Shown here piece by piece: positions 1 through 7,599 of a stretch of 26,069 bases of DNA (position 1 is its first letter; every line of letters begins with the position of its first letter). Origin of the DNA: CAYGWP01 sp964353455 (GTDB taxonomy: Bacteria; Planctomycetota; Phycisphaerae; FEN-1346); contig CAYGWP010000180.1 in assembly GCA_964353455.1 (NCBI GenBank), positions 1 to 26,069 of the forward strand, given 5' to 3'. The notes beneath the pieces were generated by a model. It did no database searches. It saw nothing but the letters and a program-made list of their open reading frames with translations, and was not told the DNA's origin. Made by a program: the position numbers and the translations under genes.

Positions 1-2
1 GG

Positions 3-632
3 CGGATCGCCGCCGACATGCTCCGCGACGCCCAGGCCGAAGGCCGGCTGCAGACGACTCACACGCTTCATCTTGCGAGGACCGGATGGCATGTTCCCGG
101 TAATGGTGCTACAGTCTCCCTTAAACTGGCAGATAAAAACTACCGTTGGCTGCACACCGAGAGCAACACCTGGGCGCATATGCCGGAAAACGATGCCGAC
201 ATCGAGCTACGCTTGCGGGGATTGAGCTGGAAAAGTGGCAAGGATGCCAGGACGCTTCTCTACAACCTTACAGTGCCGCTCGTGCGCAACAACGTTGACT
301 TCTCGCTTTTCAACTGCACCCCAGAGTATCTCGGCAAGCCAACGTTCAACAATCCTGCTGCGTACATTGCCCTTGGGGAACTGAAAGGCGGCATTGATCC
401 AGCAGGCGCCGACGAACATTGGAAAACAGCACGCACGGCATTGAATCGCATCCAAAACGCTTTTGCCAAGCACAAACTGAAACCGCATATGTTTTTCATT
501 GGCGCTGCCATTGAGGCGAAGATGTCTCAGGAGATTTGGTTACTACTCAAACAAGGCGTGCTAGAAAACGCCGCCAATCTTACCGATGAACGCCAAATCG
601 CATCGATCACTCGGTGGCTTTGTTCACTCTAG
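3..632 (+). CDS. AvaI/BsoBI-family type II restriction endonuclease, 5'-partial
   Basis: The reading frame is open to the left edge, so the N-terminus lies outside the window; the first ATG inside is at 18. Numbering from that ATG, the PD-(D/E)XK-type core is visible: Asp94 in NNVDFS, Glu121 and Lys123 in GELKGG, and His134 in GADEHW. From memory, the BsoBI catalytic residues are Asp212, Glu240, Lys242 and His253. The Glu-to-His spacing (13 residues) is identical and the Asp-to-Glu spacing differs by one. On that offset about 120 N-terminal residues are missing. The family cleaves CYCGRG in double-stranded DNA. The C-terminus (LENAANLTDERQ...RWLCSL) looks intact. No methyltransferase is visible; a partner could lie upstream of the window. 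The gene is visibly less GC-rich than its neighbours, which suggests horizontal acquisition. The family call is strong; activity is unknown. Confidence 0.85.
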   Translation, partial: RIAADMLRDAQAEGRLQTTHTLHLARTGWHVPGNGATVSLKLADKNYRWLHTESNTWAHMPENDADIELRLRGLSWKSGKDARTLLYNLTVPLVRNNVDFSLFNCTPEYLGKPTFNNPAAYIALGELKGGIDPAGADEHWKTARTALNRIQNAFAKHKLKPHMFFIGAAIEAKMSQEIWLLLKQGVLENAANLTDERQIASITRWLCSL

Positions 633-779
633 GCGGCTCTTAAAAAGGGGTAATTCGGGGGGACAATACCAATTTTGTATTGACGGTCGCGACGCCTCAC
701 GCGGCAGACACAAACCGAGCCGCCCTCACGGCGTTCACACGTGCCCGTTCGTACGGGTACATGCTATGAGGTGGCCCTA
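633..779. other. Intergenic region with a short palindromic remnant
   Basis: There is no supported gene here. Around 647-705 the sequence runs AAAAGGGG, then GGGGGGACAATACC, with a small AATAC/GTATT inverted repeat. It resembles a decayed member of the GGGGACA-type repeats found elsewhere in the window. The right end holds the ribosome binding site GAGGTGG (768-774) of the next gene. A 64-codon frame across this stretch has no credible protein signal. Confidence 0.4.
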
Positions 780-2492
780 ATGTACAAACGCTTGCTCATG
801 CTGCTCGCCCTTGTGGCGTTTGCCCCGGCGGCCATCGGCGAAGCGCCCGCCGCGGCTGAGAAGGTCCGCGTCGCGTGCGTCGGCGACAGCATTACGCAGG
901 GGTCGGGGTATCCGGCGGAACTGGGGAAACTCCTCGGCCCCGGGTATGAGGTCATGAACTTCGGCGTGGCGTCCACCACGCTCCTTTCGAAGGGCGAGCG
1001 GCCGTACGTCAAGGAGAAGGCGTACGGGCAGGCCCTTGCCTTCCTGCCGCACGTCGTCGTCATCATGCTCGGCACCAACGACACGAAGCCGCAGAACTAC
1101 AAGTTCATCCAGGACTGGGTCTCGGACTACAAGGCCCTCATCGCCTCGTTTGCGGCACTCCAGACCAAGCCGAAGGTCTTCCTCTGCAATCCCGTCCCCG
1201 TTTATTACGACGGCAACTGGGGGATCGACAACGGGCGGCTTGCCGAGGGCGTCCTGCCGGGCATCAAGAAGGTTGCCGCCGAGACGGGCCTGCCTGTTAT
1301 TGATATGTACACGGCCATGAGCGGCCGGCCGGACCTCTTCTACCGCGACAACGTCCACCCGATAGGCGGGGGCCTGGCCATGGCGGCCACGGTCCATAAG
1401 GCGCTGACGGGCAAGGACGCACCGGTCTCGGCCGAGCCGCCGCCGCCCGAACAGACCCGCGTCGCCTGCATCGGCGACAGCATCACCGCGGGGTCCGGAT
1501 ACGCCGAGGCCCTCCAGGAACTCCTGGGCAACCGCTTCATCGTCCGCAACTTCGGCGAGAGCGGCACGACGTTGCTCTCGAAGGGCGACAGCCCGTACTC
1601 GAAGAAAAGCAAGTACCGTGCCGCAAAGGATTTCCGGCCGCACCTGGCCGTCATCATGCTCGGCACGAACGACTCTAAGCCCCAGAACTACAAGTACATC
1701 GCGGAGTTCGAGGCGGACCTGAAGGCGATGATCGGGGAACTCTCGGCCCTTCAGCCGCGGCCCCTCATCATCCTGGCGAAGCCCGTCCCCGTCTATCGCG
1801 AGGGGAACTTCGGGATCGATAACGGACGCCTGGTCGCCGGCGTCATCCCGGCCATCGAGAAGGTCGCCCGCGAGAATAGACTGCCTATTGTCGATATGTA
1901 CAAGGCCATGAGCGACAAGCCCGATCTCTTCAAGGACAACGTCCACCCCATCGGGGCGGGCGGCCTCATGGCCCGGACCGTCCTGGCGGTACTCCGGGCC
2001 GAGATTCCCGCCCGGCCCGTCCGCGGGAACCTCCTCAGGAACCCCGGCTTCGAGGACGGACCCGAGCCGTGGACGACCCGCGGCGGTAAGATTGAGATCG
2101 TGACCGACCCCGTGCGGTCCGGCGCCAAGGCCCTCTGCAACACCGGCCGCACGGCAAACTGGCACGGTCCCGGCGAGGACGTGAAGTCGGCCCTCGCCGA
2201 AAAGGGCAGGGGATGGTACAACGTCCGGGCGTCGGTCCGCCTGGGGGCCGGGTCGAAGCCGGCCCGCGTCCAGGTCATCATAATGGTCTCGGATGCCGGC
2301 GGCACGCGGTACCTGGGCACGCGCGACCGCACGGCGACGGCCGATGAGTGGGCGGACTTCGACGATGATGTGTATGTATCGTGGACGGGCGACCTTAAGG
2401 GCGCGCTGCTGTACGTTCAGTTGAACGGGAGCGCCGACGCCGACGTGATCGTCGATGACTTCGCCCTCTCGGCCTACGGCGCAGAGCACTAA
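780..2492 (+). CDS. Secreted protein with two SGNH/GDSL hydrolase domains and a CBM4_9-like tail
   Basis: The ATG at 780 is preferred because GAGGTGG lies 5 nt upstream and a signal peptide (about residues 1-22) follows directly. An upstream in-frame ATG at 741 would add a non-hydrophobic leader. Domain 1 has GDSITQG (Ser37), GTND (98-101) and DNVHP (Asp190, His193). Domain 2 repeats all three: GDSITAG (Ser234), GTND (295-298) and DNVHP (Asp386, His389). Both domains therefore keep the Ser/Asn/Asp/His set of SGNH esterases. From about residue 420 a beta-sandwich-like tail begins with NLLRNPGFEDG and ends with VIVDDFALSA, typical of CBM4_9-type carbohydrate-binding modules. The likely role is extracytoplasmic deacetylation of a polysaccharide such as acetylxylan; the substrate is inference. 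It leads a compact cluster with the next two genes (gaps of 24 and 22 nt). Confidence 0.85.
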   Translation: MYKRLLMLLALVAFAPAAIGEAPAAAEKVRVACVGDSITQGSGYPAELGKLLGPGYEVMNFGVASTTLLSKGERPYVKEKAYGQALAFLPHVVVIMLGTNDTKPQNYKFIQDWVSDYKALIASFAALQTKPKVFLCNPVPVYYDGNWGIDNGRLAEGVLPGIKKVAAETGLPVIDMYTAMSGRPDLFYRDNVHPIGGGLAMAATVHKALTGKDAPVSAEPPPPEQTRVACIGDSITAGSGYAEALQELLGNRFIVRNFGESGTTLLSKGDSPYSKKSKYRAAKDFRPHLAVIMLGTNDSKPQNYKYIAEFEADLKAMIGELSALQPRPLIILAKPVPVYREGNFGIDNGRLVAGVIPAIEKVARENRLPIVDMYKAMSDKPDLFKDNVHPIGAGGLMARTVLAVLRAEIPARPVRGNLLRNPGFEDGPEPWTTRGGKIEIVTDPVRSGAKALCNTGRTANWHGPGEDVKSALAEKGRGWYNVRASVRLGAGSKPARVQVIIMVSDAGGTRYLGTRDRTATADEWADFDDDVYVSWTGDLKGALLYVQLNGSADADVIVDDFALSAYGAEH

Positions 2493-2516
2493 GGGGCGCG
2501 TGTTCAGGCGAGGCAA

Positions 2517-3980
2517 ATGCTCAACACAATGCTCACGCTGTTCGCCTTGGCGGCCGGCACGTCGGCGGCGGCCGCCGCACAGGCGCCGGTCCTCAAGCAC
2601 TCCGACGTGGCGTTCATGTATGCCGCCGATGATGCGGCCTACAAGGCCTACGGGGCCACGTTCGTCGCGTGGGGCGGGGCCGATAAGATCGACCAGGTCA
2701 AGCACCATCACGACCTCGGCATCCGATGCACCGGCTCGATGTGGTGCCTGACGGCCGGGGCGAAGAACCTCTTCGAAAATGCCGCGCTCCGCGACGCCGT
2801 CGCCAAGGACATCGAGGGCAAGCCTATCGAGGTCCCCTGGCTCTTCGACCACGTGTTCAAGGAACAGAAGTCGTGGTTCGGGTGCACCAACCATCCGGCG
2901 TTCCGTGCGCACGCGGAGGCCGAGGTCCGCCGCGTGATGGCCGGCGGGGCCGACGGCCTGCACGTCGATGACCACCTGGGCGTGGCGCAGGCGGCCACGG
3001 GGTTCGGCGGCGGCCTGTGCGATTACTGCATCGCCGCATTCCGCGAGTACCTGAAGAAGAACGCGACGGCCGACGACCTGGCGAAGGCCGGCGTGGCCGA
3101 CATCGCGAAGTTCGATTACCGCGACCTCATCCGCAAGTACGCCGCCACGCGGGCTGAGTACATGAAGGTCCGGCGCAAGATCCCGCTGATGGACCAGTTC
3201 GAAAAGTTCCACCTTGAGGCGGCGGCCGATTTCGTGGGGCGCCTGAAGGACGTTGCGGCCGAGGCGGCAGGGCACCCCGTGCTCCTGTCGGCCAACGCGT
3301 GGGTCGGCGACAAGCGGCACACGGTGGTCGCCAGGTACCTGACGCACATCGTCTGCGAGACACCGTTTGACGCCGCCAAGGGCACGACCGGCGCGATGCA
3401 GGCATTGAAGACGTTCCAGGCCGCCCGCGACCTCGGCAAGCCGCTGGCCACCACGGCATCGGGGTGGGACTACGCCTTCGTCAAGGCCAACGGCACTGAG
3501 GACCTCGTGCGGTTCTGGATCGCCCTGACGTACGCGCACGGCCAGTTGTTTCTGGCGCCGCATCCGAAGAAGCAGTGGTGCTTCACGAAGGAACTCGGCA
3601 CGCACTGGTACGCCGCGCCCGTGGAGGCGTACGCGCCGCTGTACCGGTTCATCCGGGCAAATGCGGAGTGGTTCGACGATTTCGAGGCGGCCGACCTGGG
3701 GCCGATCACCGTGCCGCCCAACGTGCTGTGCGTGGCGCGGCGCAGGGGCGCGGCCGGCCCGGTGGTGCTGCACCTCGTGAACCGCGATTACGACGCCGTC
3801 ACGAAACGCGTGCGGCCGGCGAAGGATGTGCGTATCATGGGGACGTCGCTGCTATCCGGCCGCGCGCGGCTGCTCTCGTACGACGCCGAGCCCCAGGTCC
3901 TCAAGACCCGGACTGAGGCGAGCGCGGCGGAGATCAAGGTGCCGGAACTCCGGCTGTGGGCGATGGTGGTCATAGAGTAA
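2517..3980 (+). CDS. Secreted TIM-barrel glycosidase-like protein
   Basis: The protein has 487 residues and a hydrophobic signal-peptide-like N-terminus (about 1-22). GAGG (2509-2512) lies 4 nt before the ATG. I do not recognise a defined glycoside hydrolase family. The pattern does fit a (beta/alpha)8 barrel of the glycosyl-hydrolase-like type: alternating hydrophobic strands, the segment GADGLHVDDHLG (Asp151, Asp152 and His153 at a strand end), then a Cys-containing GLCDYCIAAF segment, VLLSAN, and an aromatic-rich C-terminal part ending in a small beta domain (VVLHLVNRDY...). Acidic residues at strand ends could be catalytic, but I cannot assign them. It sits 24 nt after the SGNH esterase and 22 nt before an SDR, so a role in sugar processing is a context inference. 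A non-enzymatic barrel is possible. Confidence 0.65.
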   Translation: MLNTMLTLFALAAGTSAAAAAQAPVLKHSDVAFMYAADDAAYKAYGATFVAWGGADKIDQVKHHHDLGIRCTGSMWCLTAGAKNLFENAALRDAVAKDIEGKPIEVPWLFDHVFKEQKSWFGCTNHPAFRAHAEAEVRRVMAGGADGLHVDDHLGVAQAATGFGGGLCDYCIAAFREYLKKNATADDLAKAGVADIAKFDYRDLIRKYAATRAEYMKVRRKIPLMDQFEKFHLEAAADFVGRLKDVAAEAAGHPVLLSANAWVGDKRHTVVARYLTHIVCETPFDAAKGTTGAMQALKTFQAARDLGKPLATTASGWDYAFVKANGTEDLVRFWIALTYAHGQLFLAPHPKKQWCFTKELGTHWYAAPVEAYAPLYRFIRANAEWFDDFEAADLGPITVPPNVLCVARRRGAAGPVVLHLVNRDYDAVTKRVRPAKDVRIMGTSLLSGRARLLSYDAEPQVLKTRTEASAAEIKVPELRLWAMVVIE

Positions 3981-4002
3981 CCGGCCGAAACGCCTGGAGG
4001 GA

Positions 4003-4887
4003 ATGAAGGATATGTCGATGCAAGTATTAGTGACGGGCGCGGCCGGGCAACTGGGCTCCGAGGTCTGCAAGGCCCTGCTTGAGGCCGGGCACGCCGTCCG
4101 CGCCACGGATGCGGTGTTCCGGAAGGGCCTGCCCGCGCTCCTCGACGTGGCCGACCTCCTGGACTACCGCGCCGCGTACCGCCTCATGGAGGGCTGCGAC
4201 GCCGTGGCCCACCTGGCGAACCACGCCAACATGGGCGTGCGGCGGCCGGGGCAACTCCTCTACTCCGAAAATGTAACGATGGATGTCAATATCTTCCAGG
4301 CGGCGGCCGACCTGGGCGTCAAGCGCATCCTCTTCGCCAGTTCCGTCCAGGCCCTCGGCGGCAGCCGCATGGGCGACGGTCCGCCCGATACGCCCAGTTG
4401 TCTGAAGTACCTGCCGATCGACGGCGACGCCCCGGCGTGTCCGGGCAACCTGTACGCCCTGAGCAAGGAGGCCGGGGAGCAGCAACTTAAGTTCTACGCC
4501 GCGCGCGACCCGGACCTCGCGGCCACGGCGGTGCGGTTTCCGTCCCTGTGGAGCCAGAAGCACGTTGAGTGGATCCGCCGCGCCCGCGGCGAGCGGCCCG
4601 ATCGCCCGCACGGGTTCCTCGACGAAGGATTCGCCTATCTCCATATCTCTGACGGGGCATCGCTGGTCGCCGCGGTCATCGAAAAGCAGGCGCCCGGTTA
4701 CCACCAACTCTTCCCGGCGGCGCCCGCCCCGTATCTCTCGATGCCGATCCCGGAGATCGTCCGTCAGTTCTACGCGGGCGTGCCGGTGCGCGTCCCGATC
4801 GAGGAGATGAAATGCCTCGTTGACTGTTCGGCCATCGAGAAGGCGCTTGGCTGGAAACCGAAGACCACCGGCCTGTTTGCCGAGTAG
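4003..4887 (+). CDS. NAD(P)-dependent epimerase/dehydratase (extended SDR)
   Basis: This is a Rossmann-fold SDR with the extended-type nucleotide motif TGAAGQLG (residues 11-18), the AHLAN segment, Ser113/Ser114 in LFASSVQA, and the catalytic YxxxK at Tyr151-Lys155 (YALSK). The family typically oxidises, epimerises or dehydrates nucleotide sugars or reduces sugar-like carbonyls; the substrate cannot be read from sequence. Length (294 aa) is normal. The start is uncertain: GGAGG (3996-4000) is only 2 nt from the ATG at 4003. The ATG at 4018, with AAGGA (4006-4010) 7 nt upstream, would give the typical MQVLVTGAAG N-terminus, and 4012 is also possible. It lies 22 nt after the glycosidase-like gene and converges on the DUF2442 gene. 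Confidence 0.85.
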   Translation: MKDMSMQVLVTGAAGQLGSEVCKALLEAGHAVRATDAVFRKGLPALLDVADLLDYRAAYRLMEGCDAVAHLANHANMGVRRPGQLLYSENVTMDVNIFQAAADLGVKRILFASSVQALGGSRMGDGPPDTPSCLKYLPIDGDAPACPGNLYALSKEAGEQQLKFYAARDPDLAATAVRFPSLWSQKHVEWIRRARGERPDRPHGFLDEGFAYLHISDGASLVAAVIEKQAPGYHQLFPAAPAPYLSMPIPEIVRQFYAGVPVRVPIEEMKCLVDCSAIEKALGWKPKTTGLFAE

Positions 4888-4910
4888 GGGGCGGCCGGCG
4901 TCGGCGCGAT

Positions 4911-5156
4911 TCAGGCCGAGATCTGGATTCTCTCGTAGAGAAATTCCGGCGCGAAATCCGCCCCGTTGGGCCACGTGATGGTGTGCAGTTCGGGATGCAG
5001 GCTGAACCGCTTGAAGTAGGCGACGGTCCGCAGGGGGGCGAAGATCTCGCCGTCCAGTTCATTCTCGAAGTTCACATCTCCCTCGGCCCCGTCCGAGAAG
5101 CGGATATGGATCACGTGGTCCCGCACGTACTCGGCCTGAACGACCTTCGGTATCAT
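4911..5156 (-). CDS. DUF2442 protein, probable antitoxin-like partner of DUF4160
   Basis: The 81-residue protein begins MIPKVVQAEYV and has the DUF2442 layout: a short beta-rich domain with IHIRFSDGAEGDVNFENEL, LDGEIFAPLR and YFKRFSLHPELHTITWPNGAD, ending PEFLYERI. It starts 4 nt after the stop codon of the DUF4160 gene, so the two are almost certainly co-transcribed. DUF4160 and DUF2442 genes are often adjacent and have been proposed to form a toxin-antitoxin-like pair; the biochemical role is not settled. A longer in-frame extension upstream overlaps the DUF4160 gene and has no similarity to the family, so the ATG at 5156 was chosen. Confidence 0.8.
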   Translation of the reverse strand: MIPKVVQAEYVRDHVIHIRFSDGAEGDVNFENELDGEIFAPLRTVAYFKRFSLHPELHTITWPNGADFAPEFLYERIQISA

Positions 5157-5160
5157 GGCG

Positions 5161-5418
5161 CTACTCCAATGGCGCGATTCTGTTGAGCGGCTGCCGTTTG
5201 ACGACAAGCCGCCAGTCCTCCAGGAGTTCCAGCTTATGGTCCTCGTACCACTCAAGTACGTGCCGCAGCGCACGGCGCGGGAACTCACCCCGGACCACGC
5301 CGGTCTCAATATCCACGGTGATCTCGTACTCGCCGTACACTGCGTGGAAATGAGCCGGGGCATGGTCTCGGTAGAACATGCCGATGACTATCCCCAGGAA
5401 CCGCGTGATCTCCGGCAT
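5161..5418 (-). CDS. DUF4160 protein, probable toxin-like partner of DUF2442
   Basis: This 85-residue protein has the recognisable DUF4160 core: PEITRFLGIVIGMFYRDH, then APAHFHAVYGEYE, then IETGVVRGEFPRRALRHVLEWYEDHKLELLEDW. The MxYxDHxPxHFH motif is its hallmark and is fully present, so the gene looks intact. It precedes the DUF2442 gene by 4 nt. No strong ribosome binding site is visible upstream of 5418. The pair sits between the SDR and gspB, with 31 nt separating it from the gspB stop, so read-through from gspAB is possible. The toxin label is a family-level hypothesis only. Confidence 0.8.
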   Translation of the reverse strand: MPEITRFLGIVIGMFYRDHAPAHFHAVYGEYEITVDIETGVVRGEFPRRALRHVLEWYEDHKLELLEDWRLVVKRQPLNRIAPLE

Positions 5419-5449
5419 GTACGCAGAGTACCATATTGCCGGCGGGTAA

Positions 5450-6193
5450 TCAACGGTCAGACGAAGCCTGCATGCCTACCTGCACGCGGCGGCCGGAGAC
5501 TTCAAGGTCAACCGCGCGGGGGGTGATCCTGAGGACCTTGGCCTGGCCGATCACGTCGCCGACGCCGACGATGCGGCCGTTGATGATGGCGGTCGCCGAC
5601 TTCGGACCCACCATGATCGAGGAGACCTTGAACCTTGCGGCATCATCCTCGGGCTCGGCGGGCTTGGCGGCGGGGGCGGGCTGAGACGGCGGGGCGGCCG
5701 TCGGAACTGGGGCGGGCGCGGCATGCCGTGCCGACGCATCCGCATTCAGCACCGCCAGCCGTTGGATTTCCATCGCATCTTCAGCGCGGGCGGCAAAGGC
5801 GTCGCGGAGGGCCTGGGCCCGGTCGGGGCCGGCGGATTCCTTGGCGCGCGCGGCAGGGGTTGGGGCAGGGACGGCGGATGTTGGCTCCGCACGGCCGGGC
5901 GAGGCCGGCCGTGGCACACTCGGCGACGAAGTCAGCGATGCCACCTGGACGGGCGCCGCAGCGGCTTCCTGCGGCACGCCGGCGGCGTAGGACTTAAGGA
6001 GCACGTATCCCGTAATGCTGATGGCAACGAGCGCGGCCGCAAGCAGGCCCACCTGGGCCGTGGGCCAGCGGCGGGCCGGAAGATGCAGCCGCGCGCGGGG
6101 CACGGCGACCAGCGGCGGTAGCGGCGGCACCTCGGCCAGGTGCTGCGATTTCTCGGCCTCCGCGCGTTTCAGCGCTTCGTTGATGAGGCTCAT
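5450..6193 (-). CDS. gspB: GspB-like type II secretion accessory protein
   Basis: The 247-residue bitopic inner-membrane protein starts MSLINEALKRAEAEK, the characteristic N-terminus of GspB-like proteins. One transmembrane helix (about 46-67) is followed by a long Ala/Pro-rich periplasmic linker (about 71-185). A small C-terminal domain (about 190-245) contains KVSSIMVGPKSATAIINGRI and VGVGDVIGQAKVLRI, matching the T2SSB periplasmic domain. GspB works with the ATPase GspA in assembly of the type II secretin or in peptidoglycan passage. Its ATG overlaps the gspA stop by 4 nt (ATGA), indicating translational coupling. No gsp core genes (C-M) are in the window. Confidence 0.8.
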   Translation of the reverse strand: MSLINEALKRAEAEKSQHLAEVPPLPPLVAVPRARLHLPARRWPTAQVGLLAAALVAISITGYVLLKSYAAGVPQEAAAAPVQVASLTSSPSVPRPASPGRAEPTSAVPAPTPAARAKESAGPDRAQALRDAFAARAEDAMEIQRLAVLNADASARHAAPAPVPTAAPPSQPAPAAKPAEPEDDAARFKVSSIMVGPKSATAIINGRIVGVGDVIGQAKVLRITPRAVDLEVSGRRVQVGMQASSDR

Positions 6194-7011
6194 GCCGTGG
6201 GTCCTTCCAGTTCGGCGGCCGCAAGCCGGGCCAGCCGCTCGTCAATCAGCCCCGTCTGGTACACGTATCCTGCCAGGAGCGCCTTGTCGCCGATGGCGTT
6301 GATGAGCCTGGGCGTGCCGCGGCTGTAGCGGAAGATTTCGTGGACGGCCCCGGTGTCGAACTGGACGGTGGGCGGCGCCTCGGTGCCGGAGGCCACGGTC
6401 AGGCGGTGCTTCAGGTACGCCTCGGTGTCCTGTCGGCCCATCGGCTCAAGGTGGAACCGGACGGTGATGCGTTGGGCGAGTTGGCGGAGGTCGGGCCGGG
6501 CGAGTTTGCGCCGCAGTTCCGGCTGTCCGAGGAGGCATATCTGGAGGAGTTTCTGTCGCTCGGTCTCGAGGTTCGAGAGGAGCCGCACCTGCTCGAGGCC
6601 CGAGACAGTCATGTCCTGGGCCTCGTCGATGATGAGGACGGCATCCTCGCCCGCCGAGTTGACCGTCAGCAGGAAGCGGTTGAGGTCGTTCATGTACCCG
6701 AGTCGGTCGCGGCGGCGGGTCTGGATGCCGAACTCATCGAGGATCGCCCGCAGCATCTGGGTGTCCGACAGGACCGGGTTCAGGATGAGTGCGGTGTGGA
6801 AGGAGGGGCCGAGTTCCCTCAGGAGCGCGCGGCAGAGGGTGGTCTTTCCGGTGCCGACCTCGCCCGTGAGGCAGATGAAACCCTTGCGTTCGCGGATTCC
6901 GTAGAGGAGGTGGTTGAGGGCCTCGCGGTGCTGGGGCGTGAGGTACAGGAAGCGCGGATCGGGCGTGATGTTGAACGGCTCTTCGCGGAGTCGGAAGAAG
7001 TCTTTGTACAT
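6190..7011 (-). CDS. gspA: ExeA/GspA-like AAA+ ATPase
   Basis: The 273-residue protein starts MYKDFFRLREEPFNITPDPRF, the classic ExeA/GspA opening. It has Walker A GEVGTGKTT (residues 50-58), Walker B VLIIDEAQDM (from about 125), and the sensor/lid region GTPRLINAIGDKALLAGY near the C-terminus. It lacks the C-terminal membrane helix and peptidoglycan-binding domain of full-length Aeromonas ExeA, so it is the short form common outside Gammaproteobacteria. It presumably supplies ATPase function to the GspB partner encoded immediately downstream with a 4-nt overlap. A perfect 16-bp palindrome lies 23 nt upstream of the ATG, and the Shine-Dalgarno sequence is weak. Short forms like this are also sometimes linked to polysaccharide export loci rather than a full type II system. 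Confidence 0.85.
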   Translation of the reverse strand: MYKDFFRLREEPFNITPDPRFLYLTPQHREALNHLLYGIRERKGFICLTGEVGTGKTTLCRALLRELGPSFHTALILNPVLSDTQMLRAILDEFGIQTRRRDRLGYMNDLNRFLLTVNSAGEDAVLIIDEAQDMTVSGLEQVRLLSNLETERQKLLQICLLGQPELRRKLARPDLRQLAQRITVRFHLEPMGRQDTEAYLKHRLTVASGTEAPPTVQFDTGAVHEIFRYSRGTPRLINAIGDKALLAGYVYQTGLIDERLARLAAAELEGPTA

Positions 7012-7275
7012 CGCGCACTCTTTGCCCGCAGCCTGGTCGCCGCGGCGACCCGCAGCGTAGCGTGGGCGCCCCTCGCGTACTTCGGTATGCCCTCACAGGT
7101 TAAATCGGCCTGCCACGTGGCGAGACTTGACACAAAGCCCGGCCGGGGGAGCGTTCGGTGTGACCGCGTTTTCCGGCACGCGGCCGCACACGGACACTAC
7201 CGACACTGTTACCCCCAAACACCCTCTCTTGAACCAAGCCCGAAAAAGCAGAATGTCCCCTTTTTCGGCCCGAGA
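7012..7275. other. Intergenic region between gspA and the group II intron fragment
   Basis: Besides the palindrome at 7035-7050, this stretch holds a hairpin-capable element at about 7234-7269. Its arms are CCGAAAAAG and CTTTTTCGG, with AGAATGTCCCC between them. On the minus strand it reads AAAAAGGGGACATTCTGC, a form common around REP-associated (RAYT) transposases in other genomes. No gene is supported. Confidence 0.4.
7035..7050. promoter_or_regulatory. 16-bp perfect palindrome in the gspA leader (copy 1 of 3)
   Basis: The sequence GGTCGCCGCGGCGACC reads identically on both strands and ends 23 nt upstream of the gspA ATG. The same 16-mer occurs at 10580-10595 and 14535-14550, each just upstream of another gene. 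It could be a dimeric repressor operator, or a 6-bp RNA stem with a CGCG loop in the leader. Function is inferred from position only. Confidence 0.55.
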
Positions 7276-7554
7276 ACCGACCGCCGGACGACGTGGCAGC
7301 CGGAGCGGGAGAAGGTGGCTGAACTCAACCGGACGCTGGTTGGCTGGGCGAACTACTTCCACCTGGGACCGGTCAGCCCGGCCTACCGGGCGTTGGATGC
7401 CCACGTCGGGCAGCGGCTGCGTCAGTGGCTGGGCGTCAAGCACAAGGTGCGCGGGTCGGGCACGCGGACGTGGCCGGACCGGCATCTGCACGATGTGCTG
7501 GGCCTGGTGTGCCTGGGCCGTCGGACGGCCGACTTCCCGTGGGCGAAAGCGTGA
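7276..7554 (+). pseudogene. Group II intron maturase, C-terminal fragment
   Basis: The frame reads TDRRTTWQPEREKVAELNRT, then LVGWANYFHLGPVSPAYRAL, then DAHVGQRLRQWLGVKHKVRG, ending TADFPWAKA and a stop at 7552-7554. This is the maturase-specific (GIIM) and DNA-binding C-terminus of LtrA-type intron proteins, normally 400-600 residues long. The frame stays open far upstream, but only as antisense of gspA; similarity to the family ends near 7276. There is no local start codon with a ribosome binding site. It is a dead fragment. Confidence 0.8.
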
Positions 7555-7566
7555 GGCCTTCTCCGA

Positions 7567-7599
7567 GAGCCGGATGCGGGAAATCCGCCCGTCCGGTTC
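7567..7599 (+). ncRNA. Group II intron domain V
   Basis: This 33-nt segment has the domain V shape. The 5' strand GAGCCGGA pairs with the 3' strand TCCGGTTC (8 bp including one G.T pair). The conserved AGC triad sits at the second to fourth bases of the 5' strand, and an upper helix GCGG/CCGC is capped by a GAAA-containing loop. It lies 12 nt after the maturase stop codon, the usual position. In an intact intron this is the catalytic core; here the 5' domains are absent. Confidence 0.75.

Noticed and set aside
586..780. 64-codon plus-strand frame before the SGNH gene
   Set aside because: No ribosome binding site, overlaps the endonuclease end and has no family features.
777..3773. 998-codon open frame on the minus strand
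   Set aside because: It is antisense to the SGNH and glycosidase-like genes. Its Arg/Gly/Val/Leu-rich composition and lack of domains are typical of a stop-poor shadow frame in GC-rich DNA.
6340..7554. 404-codon plus-strand frame as a single protein
   Set aside because: Only the last 92 codons match the group II maturase; the rest is antisense of gspA and fuses by chance.
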